Origin: Fomes fomentarius
Taxonomy: Eukaryota; Basidiomycota; Agaricomycetes; Polyporales; Polyporaceae
Assembly (NCBI GenBank): GCA_022606135.1
Contig: JABYQN010000003.1
Span: 2,790,001-2,854,000 of the forward strand
DNA: 64,000 nt
Direction: 5' to 3'
This document shows, piece after piece, positions 49,700-62,281 of the stretch (positions are counted from its first letter, which is position 1; every line of letters starts with the position of its first letter). The position numbers and the translations under genes were made by a program. The notes beneath the pieces are model-generated. The model was not told where the DNA came from. It was given only the letters and a program-made list of their open reading frames with translations, and did no database searches.

Positions 49700-50865
49700 A
49701 GGATGGAAAGTGGGGATAGAGCAAAGACTAAGCGGACGTGGTGGGATGATTGACTTTTGTACCACCGGCGAAGGCATCCTCCTGTGCGCCCGGATGCGGC
49801 GCTGTATAGCACACTTGCATCGAGGTGCTTCTTAGCTCCGCCAGCGTCTGCATGTGAAGCTCAAATAGAAGTCATCAATCCAAATCGGACAAGCACATGG
49901 GATGCAGTGACTCCGATCCTGAGGCCTGAGGGTGGTAATCCGGTGCCATTGTACAGACGCCTGATTGGACCAAACCTCGGTTTTTCAAGCCTAGCCAATC
50001 AGTTCAAAGATGAGTCTGTTGTATTCGACGAACAACTCACTGGGAATCAACCATCCGAGCGCTGGACGTTGCAAGCTCCGGACGTAAGGCCTCCGGGCGG
50101 ATCGGAGCGGGAATTGGAATTGGGCTATTTAGTACCCGCCTTCCACCTCACGCTCCACTGCCCCGGACATAATGAGGGAGGGCGCGTCGACAGATGGAGA
50201 GGAATGTGAATGTGCACACTTTGTCTCAAGTCACGGGCGGCGCAAAAGATTGGAATAGACTGAGTGGGCGTATGTTATCCTCTTCTTGACAGCTCGAGGA
50301 CGACGAACGACGTTGCTACTGTTTCACTACAGTTGAGTGGATCCCGGATCAAGACACACACATCTGCCACTGATGCATATAGTTCAGCAAGCACCGGCGT
50401 CTCGATCTCCTGCAGTGATCGCGATCTGGAAAGCGACCTGTGCTACTGTGGCAAATCCGATCATGGTTTGATACCGATGGTTAAAGCAAAGAGGAGGCAC
50501 GTACTTCATGAGGGTAGCACAGCATTGGTGATGTTCTGGCGGCGACCGACTGAATCGCCGATCTCTTGGACTGTGCATACCTTGGTAATCATAAGTGGGG
50601 TAGGAGGAGATACTTACGTCGGGCTATGGAGGCTTCAGAAGCCAGCATGCACATACGGAGCCTTGAACAGCCAGCCGCAGGCAGTCGAAGTCCGAACGGA
50701 CGTTCTTGCAGCCCGCGGCGGACATCTGCACATCAGAAAGCTATTCTTGACACTATGCGGTGGTACACGTCAAACTTTTAACCCTAACTTAAGAGCCGCA
50801 CCTTAAATCCTTTCCCGTACCATTCCTAGATCATACATCCGCCCAGCCCCCACGCGCCGCGCTCA
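49700..50865. other. No confirmed gene; possible decayed membrane-protein sequence
   Basis: A minus-strand frame near 50384-50578 contains a hydrophobic TMIGFATVAQVAFQIAIT segment that might be a remnant of another DUF6533/6534-like gene, but no flanking exons were found. Plus-strand frames of 150-180 codons here have no recognisable domain. Confidence 0.35.
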
Positions 50866-50869
50866 CATG

Positions 50870-52633
<1,764 letters not shown>

Positions 52634-53483
52634 GGAGCAAGGTAGTGATGGTGGCAGATCAAGATGAAGAGGTATATTTTCGAGTAGGAAACTGGTCGAT
52701 CAGGGCAGAGCTGTGCGGGACAGGACACCTGCGGAGCTCCGTTAGCAAAGGCCGTCCGCATGCACTAGGCTGCTCATGACTGGCTTAACAGTTCAAAGAA
52801 GTGCGAAGATACGCTTAGACTAGCTTCGAGAAGGGAACCCTACGCAGGGACCCCAGTCCGATCGACCGAGTTGTAGTATCATACATGCCCTCGTCATGGA
52901 ATGCAGGAGAATTCGACGCTTACAGAATGATTGCCGTCTTGCACAAGTCAAACGGACAAAGATGATTTGCGCACGATGGGAGCGCAACGGGAAGAAGCTG
53001 GAAATGACTCACAGAAGCACCATCTTATACGCCCGCAAAATAACGACTCCACATGTCTGAATTGCGTACGAGGCGCCTTTTAGATCAAGGCTTGAGTCAT
53101 AAAGATAATTTGAACACGCGGCCGATTTACACAGTCCATGAGTCGCTCTAGCTCTAGAAGGAGATACGCACGTTGACCTGCGAGTCGTCGAAGACAAGAT
53201 CAAGCTGGGAGACGCTGAAACGAAGCAGGTGGAAATGGCTCTCAGAGTCAGACGCTTCATCTTCGAAAACCACCAACATACATTAACGCTTGTCATTGAG
53301 TCTGGGTGGGCGGTACCGAACCCCCACACACGCCGTGATGCCCACGATGATTGAGATAAGCTATGGTCCTTCAATTCAGTCCTCGCTGGAGCGCTGCACC
53401 CAAATCCGCCAAGATAAAACGTGACTGTACCTCCTCTCTCTTCAAGTTCCCAGTCTCTTCCCAACACCGCACAGAACTCAACG
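52634..53483. other. Divergent intergenic region between aminotransferase and HAD genes
   Basis: This is the shared promoter region of two divergent genes. No gene, repeat or distinct regulatory motif was recognised; a minus-strand frame at 53009-53467 has no domain and runs into the HAD promoter. Confidence 0.5.
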
Positions 53484-54387
53484 ATGACCCCTCATCACTT
53501 CGAACCAGGCACATTCACCAAGTATAAGGCCCTCGTCTTCGACTGCTACGGCACTCTCATCGTGCGTAATGGCTTCCTCCACACGTCAACAGAGTGTCAT
53601 ACTGACCAATCATTTCTCCCCATAACCATCCTATCGCGCGGCGATCGCACAGGACTGGGAAACGGGCATCTACGAAGGTCTCAAGCCGCTCTTCGAGCAG
53701 AGCAAGAACCCATCGGACAAGCGCACCGTCCTCGAGACCTTCCTGTCCGTCGAGAAAGACCTCCAAGCGCGCTATCCGACCATGCTCTACCCAGATCTAC
53801 TCGCCAAGCTCTACTCTACCATCGAAGCCCGTCTTCAGAACAAGGAGACACCGCCAGACGCACTCCGCGATGACTACTCGACCGCGACACCCGTCGTCGC
53901 CTCCGCTCACTCAGGCTCTGGGGACGCAGAAGCATTCGCGCATGCTGTCGGGACATGGCCTCCGTTCCCCGACACGATCTCCGCGCTGACCACACTCTCC
54001 AAACATTTCAAGCTCATCATTCTCTCCAACATCGACCGCTCTACGATCGCCAAGACGCGGCAGCTCCTCGAAGCCTCAGGGTCCTTCGCGTTCGATGCGG
54101 TGTACACCGCGCAAGACGCGGGCGCGTACAAGCCCGACCCCGCGATGCTCACGTACGCGCTCGGGCACCTGAAGGACGAGTTCGGAATCGTGCAGGACGA
54201 GGTGCTTATGACGGCGCAGAGCGTGTTCCATGATATCGTGCCCGCGAAGGGCAGGGGCATCGCGACAACGTGGATTGATCGGCCCGGAGCAATCGTGCGT
54301 CCAGAGAACGTGACGGGCGACGAGGCGTTGTTTGTGTTCCCGACGCTAGGCGCGATGGCGGAGGCGGTCGAGAAGACGAGTGCGTGA
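53484..54387 (+). CDS. HAD-superfamily hydrolase, type II 2-haloacid dehalogenase-like
   Basis: Such enzymes use an active-site aspartate to hydrolyse 2-haloacids or related small molecules. Exon 1 (53484-53561) encodes MTPHHFEPG and motif I ALVFDCYGTLI. A 91-bp intron is followed by exon 2 (53653-54387), giving 270 residues in all. The motif continues as DWETGIYEGL, the cap domain follows, motif II is ILSNIDR, motif III is DAGAYKPDP with the lysine, and a C-terminal AQSVFHDIVPAKGRG stretch is typical of the type II dehalogenase group. The physiological substrate is unknown; many fungal homologues lack proven dehalogenase activity. It lies between a divergent aminotransferase and a P450 gene. 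Confidence 0.9.
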
Positions 54388-54667
54388 TATGAGCTTGACG
54401 AGGGGGAAACTTTGTATGATATTGCAACTCGTGCAGCAGACCGCATCGCTATGTTATCGGCGCCGCCCACGAGCAACATATCTGAGTAGCCCTATTATGT
54501 GTCTATGTCTGAGCATTTTGTTGACCGCGCGCGCTGCATGAGCGGGTTGGGCAGCTTCTATTTCCCACTCTACGAAATCAGCTATATGGATGCCCATGCC
54601 TTGTCGTACGAACGGGGCGGACTCCATCCATACCTGAAACCCTTCCTTGCTCTTCCCTCAATATACT

Positions 54668-56950
54668 ATGGACAGTCTTGCGACTCTCATTGCCCTCGTA
54701 GCTTCCGTCTCCGCGTACCTCGTTTATCGCTCACTCCGTGCTCCTCGGCCCTCGGCCCCGCTCCCTCCTGGTCCGAAACCGCTTCCTCTGATTGGGAACA
54801 TCCTTGTTCTCCCTGCATCCTGCCCATGGGCGACGTTCTCGAAGTGGGGCGACATATACGGTTTGTCTCCCGATCTCTGCTCGTTTCGCTCCATCATGCA
54901 GCTGATTGTACCCCTACCAGGTGGGATTGTTCATGTCAATGCTCTCGGCCAGAGCATCGTCATCCTAAACGATCCCAAGTACGCCGTTGACATGCTCGAC
55001 AAGAAGAGTCTGCTCTATAGTGATCGTCCCACACTGATCATGGGTGGCCAGATCGTTGGATGGGAGGAAGGTCCTGCCCTCAGTCCCTTCTGTGACCGTT
55101 GGTCCGAGTACCGTCGCCTCATGAGCCATTTCATGGGTACCAAGGCCAAGGTCGATGCTTTCAACCATGTTATCCAGGAAGAGACGAATGTTTTACTCAA
55201 GCATTTCCTCCTTGACCCCCCAAATTGGGTCCAGCACGTCCGTAGGTACGCTTCCCCGCCATCATGTACTCATGCACCTTTCTCCTCATGTCTACCGCCC
55301 ATAGCTTTGCCGGTGGTATCGTCTTACAGCTCGCATACGGATATAGGGCGTCCGACCCGGGTGGAAAGGAGCTCGTCAAGCTCGTTGATGACGCAATGTA
55401 CGGCTTTTCCGAAACAACCAAATCCAACGCGTTCCTCGTGGACATCTTCCCCATTCGTAAGTCCTCGTTCCTGCATCTCATCACTTGGCTACCAGCTACA
55501 TACTAAGCGCGCCATCTATCAAGTGCGGCATGTGCCTTCGTGGTTTCCTGGCGCATCGTGGAAACACAAGGCAAAGGAGTACCGCGACTACCTCGAGGAG
55601 ATGCTGCGTGCGCCCTTTGAGCTTGTCAAACAGCAGATGGTACGCACCTGACGTCAAGCTTCTTATGTGAATGCCTACTGATCCGTTGCTCAGACTGCTG
55701 GTGTGGCGCGCCCTTCTTTCACGCAGAGCCATCTCGAAGGACAGAAGCATTCCTCTCAACAAGAACGGATCATCCAGTGGGCTGCTGCAGGGATCTATAG
55801 TGGTAAGTACTCCCCTTTCTCTCAACAAGAGTTGCCTCGACTGACTGACTATGTATTGTGAATGTAGGTGGTGCCGACACTGTCTGTGTTTATTCTTGCC
55901 CTATCCTCTTCACGTATTGATCCCAGTCGTCAGACCGTGGCAGGCATCGAGGCCTTCATGCTCGCTATCACGCGTCACACTGACGAGCAGAGGAAAGCGC
56001 AGGCGGAGCTCGACACTGTAGTCGGACGCGATCACCTGCCGACGCTTGCCGACCGCGAGCGGCTGCCGTATTGTGAGGGACTCTATCTGGAAGTTATACG
56101 CCGCTATACTTTTGGGCCTCTCGGTTAGCAGTTACGAGTATCGCCTCTGCGTACATCTGAGAGACGGCTGTCTTGTAGGACTCGCACATGTCGCGCGCGA
56201 GGATGACATCCACGACGGATATTTTATACCCAAAGGGTCGATAGTCATACCCAACAACTGGTAGGTCTCGAAATTCTCTTCCTGCCCGATTCCATACTTC
56301 GGTTTTAACCCGTTTCTTGACTGTCGCTCGTAGGCGGTACTATCAAGATCCTGACACGTACCCCAACCCCAACACATTCTCTCCCGAACGCTTCATCGGC
56401 CCAGGGAAGCAGCTCGACCCACGCAAGTACCTCTTCGGCTACGGACGCCGGTGAGTCGTCAATATCTATTACGAAACACTTTCTCTTCTCCCTTCTCGTA
56501 CATGCCGGACACTGACCTGTCTCCCCCCGCCCCGTCGGATCGTAGGATCTGTCCAGGTACGGCTCTGCACCGCTCATCCGTAGTAGAGACGAGCTTCTGA
56601 CCTGAGTATGGTTGTTACATAGGCATCCACCTCGCCGATGCGTCCATGTGGCTCGCATGCGTGTCTATCCTCGCCGCGTTCGACGTCGTGCCGCCCACTA
56701 CGCAGGATGGCAAGCCTGTCATTCCTGCGGGCGAGTTCCAGGACGGAGGTATCAGGTGCGTCTTCTGCCCGTTCCTCTTCGTACTATGCACCAGTGTCTA
56801 CAGAAGTCCTGACACGCACAAACACACACACTCTCGTTCCTTGCCCTTGCGGCGCGTATGTGCAGCCATCCCGAGCCATTCGAGTGTGTGATCAGCCCGC
56901 GCACCACGGGAACGGAGGCCTTGGTTCGTGCGCTCTCGGGCAACCTCTAG
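54668..56950 (+). CDS. Cytochrome P450 monooxygenase
   Basis: This is a membrane-anchored haem-thiolate oxygenase, probably on the ER. Twelve exons join in frame to 508 residues: 54668-54860, 54921-55245, 55305-55456, 55524-55639, 55694-55802, 55868-55881, 55934-56123, 56179-56260, 56334-56450, 56546-56556, 56623-56755, 56866-56950. The N-terminal anchor MDSLATLIALVASVSAYLV precedes PPGPKPLPLIGN. The I-helix GGADTT is split by an intron, ExxR is EVIR (about 356-359), PERF is FSPERF, and the haem site FGYGRRICPG has Cys at about 435, also split by an intron. Two exons are only 14 and 11 nt. The pattern resembles the O-methylsterigmatocystin oxidoreductase-like P450s that are expanded in basidiomycetes. 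I chose Met 54668 over the in-frame Met at 54647 because the anchor begins there. Substrate unknown. Confidence 0.92.
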
Positions 56951-57439
56951 GTTCTAGGCCCAATTTGCTAGCATGCAGGAACGTTATTGCTGTACTCTTC
57001 AGGTAGTGTTCGTCTCGGTGTCAGTGTACGATTGTTGTTGTGTCGTTTCATGAACCTCTTTAGCAGCTGTGCAAACCTGATGTTTGTTATCTATCGATCA
57101 GTAAATATGTGCACGCTAGACTTATCACTAGGTCCGTACAGACACCGGCGGACTGAGGTGGGCCTGTGGCACTTCAGTTCAGCACTGCCTCGCCGGAGTC
57201 GCAGTGGCAGCGTCGTGAGTGTTTTCTGTCCATGGCTTGACCAATGAGCCACCATGATCTATTTACAGGATGCAATGCAATCTAGTACGACTCAGAATTG
57301 AAAGATCGCGAAGTTGGAGGTGCCCAGGAGAGTGTGACCGATGCGACGGTCACGCCGGTGGTGACGTGGAAAGCGCCGCCAAGTTCCAACCGCGTCGTGT
57401 CGCGTCAGATCAATCCTGTTCCACTTCGCCAATTCTGAC
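56951..57439. other. Intergenic region after the P450 gene; no gene seen
   Basis: Short frames only. The right end contains the promoter and leader of the gene starting at 57440. Confidence 0.5.
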
Positions 57440-58155
57440 ATGGCACAACCACTACCCACCAAACGAGAGCTCGTTCCCCTGAACGTGCGCCGAGATGTCC
57501 TTTTCGCTCCAAGCGATGGCAAAACATATCATCTTCCCGAGGTATGTTCTCAACCCATGACTGTTCTCTTAGACGACCCATTTACCGGAGACAGGACAAG
57601 GAACGCGCCTTTGCACAGCAACCAATCGAGGGGCCTGTTCTGCCTGCCCGATACCTCCTTCCTTCCCCCACCGCTGCATTGCAGCCTCCGGTACTGAGGC
57701 TCGGATGGCGAATAGGACACGACAAGCTCATGGACCTCGTCCGTCGCTACTTCCCTGATGCAATCGAGCGCTGTCCTGGCCCGCCTAATGCAGGGATGTT
57801 CGACGATACCGGCACCCAGCTCGAGTTCCCATCCGAAGTGTGGCAGGAGATCAACGACAACATCCTGGAGACGATCAGTGGGCCAGCTTTCGCCATCGAG
57901 ATTTGCGAGCTCCTTGGCATTCCTTCCAAGTGGGAGGAGATGGTTCAAATTATTCCGTTGTACGACAGCCAGTTTAAGGACGAGTTTGGCTTGACGATTG
58001 GGACGAACTATCTCGGGATCCCTGACGCGGACAAGATCGCTGAGCTGCAGCGTCTCATTGACACCGTCGAGCCCGACGCGCGTCCGATGTGGCATCTCGA
58101 CCCCATACAGTGGAGTTGGCGCAGGGTGGTTCCTCCTCGGAACAGGAGTGAATGA
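57440..58155 (+). CDS. Unknown protein, paralogue 1 of a flanking pair
   Basis: I do not recognise the family. Exon 1 (57440-57541) encodes MAQPLPTKRELVPLNVRRD and FAPSDGKTYHLPE. After a 53-bp intron, exon 2 (57595-58155) gives 220 residues in total. The chain is soluble, without signal peptide or membrane segment, and rich in Pro, Asp and Glu. It contains PVLPARYLLPSPTAA, GHDKLMDLVRRYFP, ISGPAFAIEICELLGIP, GLTIGTNYLGIPDADKIAEL and a C-terminal Trp-rich end. The paralogue at 60356-61058 has the same intron position and about three quarters of residues in common by eye. The pair flanks a minus-strand gene with a nuclease-like motif. Confidence 0.8.
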
Positions 58156-58714
58156 CGTGTATCTGCTTGCGCTGTAGTCCGGCTGCTGATGACGCTACCC
58201 CGCAGGCACGTGTACCACGAAAGTTGTGCGGAAGTAGGGGTCAAGTCTAGTAACCCATCTGTTGCCGGTGTGTATTCTCTAATGATGTTGCTCTCCATCC
58301 TGTTTGTCTGCGTTATCGTTCCCTGACACCTGTACATCATGTCCATTGCATTTTGCAATCCACTGGTCCCGACTGATTCAGAGCTACATGTTGTCAACCT
58401 CGCCCGCAGCCCGACGTGTTGTTTGACCTACTTTCCTTGTGATGTGATGTGCCCAGTCTTTGAGTGCGTTAAGCCAAAGTCTGCCCATCTCTGCAGCGTG
58501 ATACGAGCGGTCCAACATTCGACTACATATCACAACCCTATCCTTCCACATTCAAGGCCGGCGGCGAAAACTGCCACTGCTTACACAGACCTCACCCAGT
58601 TTGATGTGGTCAGCGAAATTCGAACATCAGTTGCTGGAATACTGGTACAACCACAAAGTTCAACCTTCGTATACGTACAAACACCTCTGATAGCTGACAC
58701 AATTGCTACACTTC
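58156..58714. other. Intergenic region; no gene seen
   Basis: Convergent 3' ends of the genes at 57440 and 60096 meet here. The first ~100 bases ('gtagtccggctgctgatgac') recur after the paralogue at 61075, so the duplicated unit included the 3' untranslated region. Confidence 0.55.
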
Positions 58715-60096
58715 CTATTGCGCCGGAAATGGGAAGCGATACTCATCGGAATCTTCCTTCTTCCCCTGTGCCCAATTCACAAGGTTGGTGAACTCCTTGA
58801 CGAAGGTGCCCCCAAATCTGACGGCGACGTCCGCCCTCACTCCGTGAACCATCTGAAGCATGTCGGTATAGCGGTACGACGTCTTCTTGAGCTTCTGCCA
58901 GAACTTGTTACCAGTTCCCTGGGGGTTGTCAGGGTCCTTGAAGACTCTGCCATCAGAAATGGGGTCAAGTTCAACCACGTGCTCACGACGGAAGTACATA
59001 AACCGGCAGAATTCATCGACAATGAGCAAGGCGACGACTTCGTCCATCTTGAGATTGTTGGCGAATACTACCTGCACTGCCTGGATGACCTGTGGTAACA
59101 TTTCATCCGCAACTTTTCCTGCAGTGAGGAGCGTCGAGTCCTTCTTACGGGCGTTGCCCTCGACCTCAACCTGTGAAGGCCGAGCAATCTTGACCTCCAC
59201 TATGGCGATGGTATGACGGCCGATTTCGTTGTCCTTCTTATTGACGAGCGCCATGTCAATGCGGAAGTCGGGGAATCGAGTGAATCGAACGACCCTCTTC
59301 GAGTCGTTAGATACGGTTGTGAAAGTCGTCTGGGTGCCGGACGTCGAGCTCGTCGTGGTTACGGCTGACGTGTGGCTTGCGCTGCTCACCGCCGATAGGC
59401 GCAGTGGCGCTGATATAGATGGATGAGCTGGACTGGAGGGAGCGGGTACCGACAAGGAGGGTTCAGTCACAGGTGGGTCGTTCTCTTCAAGATCTGTCTA
59501 ATTCATCAGCAACTGCAGTTCTGCGATCAACAACGGCGCTGGCACAAACCTTCTGAACTTTCATTGTCATCAACTGAGGCGTGCAAGTTGTGCGCATAGA
59601 TAGGGGGCTCCGGGAGTGCACCATCAGCGTCGTCACTGATACCCCCTCCCACCTCTTCGACTTCCTGCTGCCCATCCCCTTCGTCGTGAGTCCCTGCTTG
59701 GTTTTGATCCTCGCCATCGATGTGATCTTCATCAGCCACCTGGCCGGAGGGTGGTTGTCGTTGTTGCTGCTTGTCGACATCGCCTTTGCCGCGTCTGCGG
59801 AGAGTTCGCCTGCGCCCGCCAACATCTCCAGTCGCAGAAGGCGAAGGTCTGAAGTCTGGATCACGTCGTTGTGCTATCTCCGATACCTTATACTCTGCTT
59901 CGACGGAGACGACGCCCTGAGGAGTGCAGTGAAACGTAAGGTTCTTGTTTCGAGTCATCCTGGCCATGACACGTTCACATTGTTTTTTCAGTACGGTGTC
60001 GATAGGTCCGTAGAGGTCGTGTTCGTTGCCTGTCTGGAGAGCGTAGAGGAATTCGCGGCGTGCGTTCCGAGCATGAGCTACTGAAGAAAGTGACAT
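58715..60096 (-). CDS. Unknown protein with a PD-(D/E)XK-like motif
   Basis: Two exons (60096-59550 and 59493-58715) give 441 residues. The N-terminal half begins MSLSSVAHARNARREFLYAL and turns into a low-complexity, charged region (RRRTLRRRGKGD, then acidic Asp/Glu-rich and Ser/Thr-rich stretches). The C-terminal 180 residues look like a folded alpha/beta domain: FTRFPDFRIDMALV (Asp 258 and 262), then HTIAIVEVK (Glu 282, Lys 284), and a helix with AGKVADEMLPQVIQAVQ. Asp, about 20-25 residues, then Glu-x-Lys on a hydrophobic strand is the hallmark of restriction-endonuclease-like nucleases. This is inference from the motif alone; similar domains also occur in inactive or protein-interacting forms. 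It lies in the opposite orientation between two paralogous genes. Confidence 0.72.
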
Positions 60097-60355
60097 GATG
60101 CAGCTAATGGGAGAAAAAGCTCAGAGCGGCGAGAACATATATGAAACTTGACAATGGGATCAAGCGTGTGTTTGTGGTTGTTTGATGATTTAGCGCCCCA
60201 ATTGTTCGGCGCCCTCATTGGTAAAGCGTCCTTATTGTTCAACGTTCAACCTCGTTCTTCAGCGTCCTTATTGTTCAAACATCCAATATTCAACTTCTGT
60301 TCGCGATCGCACATCGACTCTACCTTCTGCCTCCCTCTGCATCGTTCGTCCTCCA

Positions 60356-61058
60356 ATGGCGCAACCACAACCCACTAAACGACAGCCCCTCAACATGCGC
60401 CGAGATGTCCTTTTTGCCCCAAGCGATGGCAAGACGTATAAGTATCCCGAGGTATGTTCCTTACAATCCTCTTAGGCCACCCGTTCACCGGAGACAGGAC
60501 GAGGAACGCGTCTTTGCACAACAACCAATTGAGGGACCTGTTCTACCTGCCCGATATCTCCTTCCTTCCCCCACCGCCGCATTGCAGCCTCCAGTGTTGA
60601 GGTTCGGATGGCGACTGGGACACGACAAGCTCATGGACCTCGTCCGGCGCCACTTCCCCAATTCAATCGAGCGCTGTCCTGGCCCGCCCAACGCAGCGCT
60701 GTTAGACGATCTAGACGAGGACGCCATCGAGCTCGATTACCCTCCGGACGAGCTGAATGACAACATTTTCCAGACGATCTCTGGGCCGGGTTTCGCTGTC
60801 GAGATCTGCGAGCTTCTCGCCATCCCGTCCAAGTGGGAGGCGATGGTTGGCGTTATGCCACTGTACGACAGCCAGCTCAATAGCGAGTTCGGCTTAACGA
60901 TTGGGACGAACTATCTCGGGATCCCTGATGCGGACAAGATCGCTGAGCTGCAGCGTCTCATTGACACCGTCGAGCCCGACGCGCGTCCGATGTGGTATCT
61001 CGACCACATCGACTGGCGTTGGCGCCGTGTGGTTCCTCCTCAGCACAAGAGTGAGTGA
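60356..61058 (+). CDS. Unknown protein, paralogue 2 of a flanking pair
   Basis: Exon 1 (60356-60451) encodes MAQPQPTKRQPLNMRRDVL. A 46-bp intron ending in the same 'gagacag' acceptor as paralogue 1 leads to exon 2 (60498-61058); product 218 residues. The last ~60 residues (from GLTIGTNYLGIPDADKI) are nearly identical to paralogue 1, while the middle (acidic LDDLDEDAIELDY) differs more. That uneven similarity suggests local gene conversion at the 3' end. An in-frame Met lies upstream at 60218, but the conserved MAQP start is preferred. No domain recognised. Confidence 0.8.
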
Positions 61059-61308
61059 GGTATATCCGCTAGTGATGTAGTCCGGCTGCTGATGACGCTA
61101 CCCCGCAGGCACGCGTAAAGTTGTGCGGAATCAGGGAGTTGAGTTTACGAGCCCGTCTGTGGCGCCTGTGTGCGTTCTCTAATGATGTTCTTCTCTCATC
61201 TGTTTGTCCGTGCCATCGTTCCCTATATATCATCTACATCACAATCTGCACTCCCGACTTATTGCGAGCTATATGTTGTCGATCTTGCCCGACACTGGAT
61301 GACATCCC

Positions 61309-61532
61309 GTAAGCATCTGTGACCGTAAGCATCTGTGACCGTAAGCATCTGCGACCGTAAGCATCTGCGACCGTAAGCATCTGCGACCGTAAGCATCTGC
61401 GACCGTAAGCATCTGCGACCGTAAGCATCTGCGACCGTAAGCATCTGCGACCGTAAGCATCTGCGACCGTAAGCATCTGCGACCGTAAGCATCTGCGACC
61501 GTAAGCATCTGCGACCATAAGCATCTGCGACT
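61309..61532. repeat. 14 tandem copies of a 16-bp unit
   Basis: The unit is GTAAGCATCTGCGACC, repeated 14 times without spacers. The first two copies carry T instead of C at position 12 (GTAAGCATCTGTGACC) and the last reads ATAAGCATCTGCGACT. Because 16 is not a multiple of 3, all frames show a 16-residue peptide period; those frames are by-products. The unit is part of the terminal inverted repeat of the surrounding element, so the array probably grew from the terminus by slippage or unequal exchange. Confidence 0.97.
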
Positions 61533-61631
61533 CTACGGACGACCGTAAATCTCATCAGCCGAGATGCCGACGGAGGTTGAAGCTCCGCTGATGGAAAAAC
61601 AGTGTTTCTAAACATTAGACGTGCGAGCATC

Positions 61632-61659
61632 TAGAAAGGGGGGTCGACCCCCCTTTCTA
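61632..61659. repeat. 28-bp perfect palindrome centred on TCGA
   Basis: Left arm TAGAAAGGGGGGTC and right arm GACCCCCCTTTCTA are exact reverse complements with no loop. It lies 100 bp right of the 16-bp array inside the inverted-repeat element and could form a cruciform or a protein-binding site. Confidence 0.95.
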
Positions 61660-61838
61660 ACTTCAAACTCGCCGCAGACCGCTAGAATGCTGTGCTGAAC
61701 GTCCCAAAAAAGGTGAGCAATCGACGCTCTGCACCGGGGGGAGTGGGACACTCCGTCTCCTCCTCGCGCTCCCCACTCATTTTGTCTGCCCCCCATACCT
61801 ATACACTCATTCATACTCCACTTCGTCGCTTCCTCAAG

Positions 61839-62226
61839 ATGGTTCCCCCAGAGGACTACGATCCGAACAGTGGTGGTGGGGTTTACCCAGACGAGGGTAA
61901 TGGAGGCTGGCCTAGAGGACTTGCCAGGGTGTAGCATCCCGGGGATTCAGGAGGAGCTCGGGACGGGTGAGGTAGCGACGGTGTTCACAGCGGCATTCTG
62001 CACGGTGTGCTTGAGCTTCTGCGATGCAATGAATGATGATGCCAGTGATTATGAGTGCCGTATGTTCGAGATCAGAGTCCTCTTCCAAGGAGGAGAAGTT
62101 TGTAAAGGGACGATGCATTGGTACACCCAGCAGTGTGCAACATGGATAGATTATCAGACATCTGCGACCACGACCGACCATGTTACAGATACGGCCGCGC
62201 GGATTCCAAATGACTTTGAACTCTGA
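61839..62226 (+). CDS. Small cysteine-containing protein of unknown function (tentative)
   Basis: The possible start MVPPEDYDPNSGGGV at 61839 follows a pyrimidine-rich leader. The longest frame is in another phase and reads GTGEVATVFTAAFCTVCLSF, then a Cys/Asp-rich middle, and ends IPNDFEL at 62226. One short intron between about 61880 and 61950 would be required to join them; several GT/AG pairs exist and none is clearly best. No signal peptide or family is recognised. The frame lies wholly within the 980-bp inverted-repeat element, so it may be element-borne or fortuitous. Confidence 0.3.
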
Positions 62227-62281
62227 CAGATGTAATTTACAGCGGATTCTAAAGTCGCAGATGCTTACGGGATGTCATTGG

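Larger units (their letters stand above)
61299..62278. mobile_element. 980-bp element with ~25-bp terminal inverted repeats
   Basis: The left end reads ATGACATCCCGTAAGCATCT and the right end is its reverse complement, continuing to ~25 bp with one mismatch. The trinucleotide TGG stands directly outside both ends (61296-61298 and 62279-62281), as expected of a 3-bp target-site duplication. The left terminus runs straight into a 14-copy tandem array of a TIR-derived 16-mer. Inside lie a 28-bp perfect palindrome and a short gene-like frame. No transposase is encoded. I read it as a non-autonomous DNA transposon or a structure derived from one; superfamily not assignable (3-bp duplications are known for PIF/Harbinger and CACTA types, but the termini fit neither consensus). 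Confidence 0.6.

Noticed and set aside
61292..61298. CACTGG at the left flank as a CACTA-transposon terminus
   Set aside because: The right end lacks the complementary CCAGTG; the inverted repeat starts only after TGG, which fits a target duplication better.
61309..61532. CRISPR-like array
   Set aside because: Units are contiguous 16-mers with no unique spacers, and the DNA is eukaryotic; it is a minisatellite.
61234..61630. Three overlapping minus-strand frames with a 16-residue peptide repeat
   Set aside because: They arise because a 16-bp DNA repeat without stops is open in all frames with a 16-residue period; there is no start context, no composition of a real repeat protein, and all three phases are equally open.
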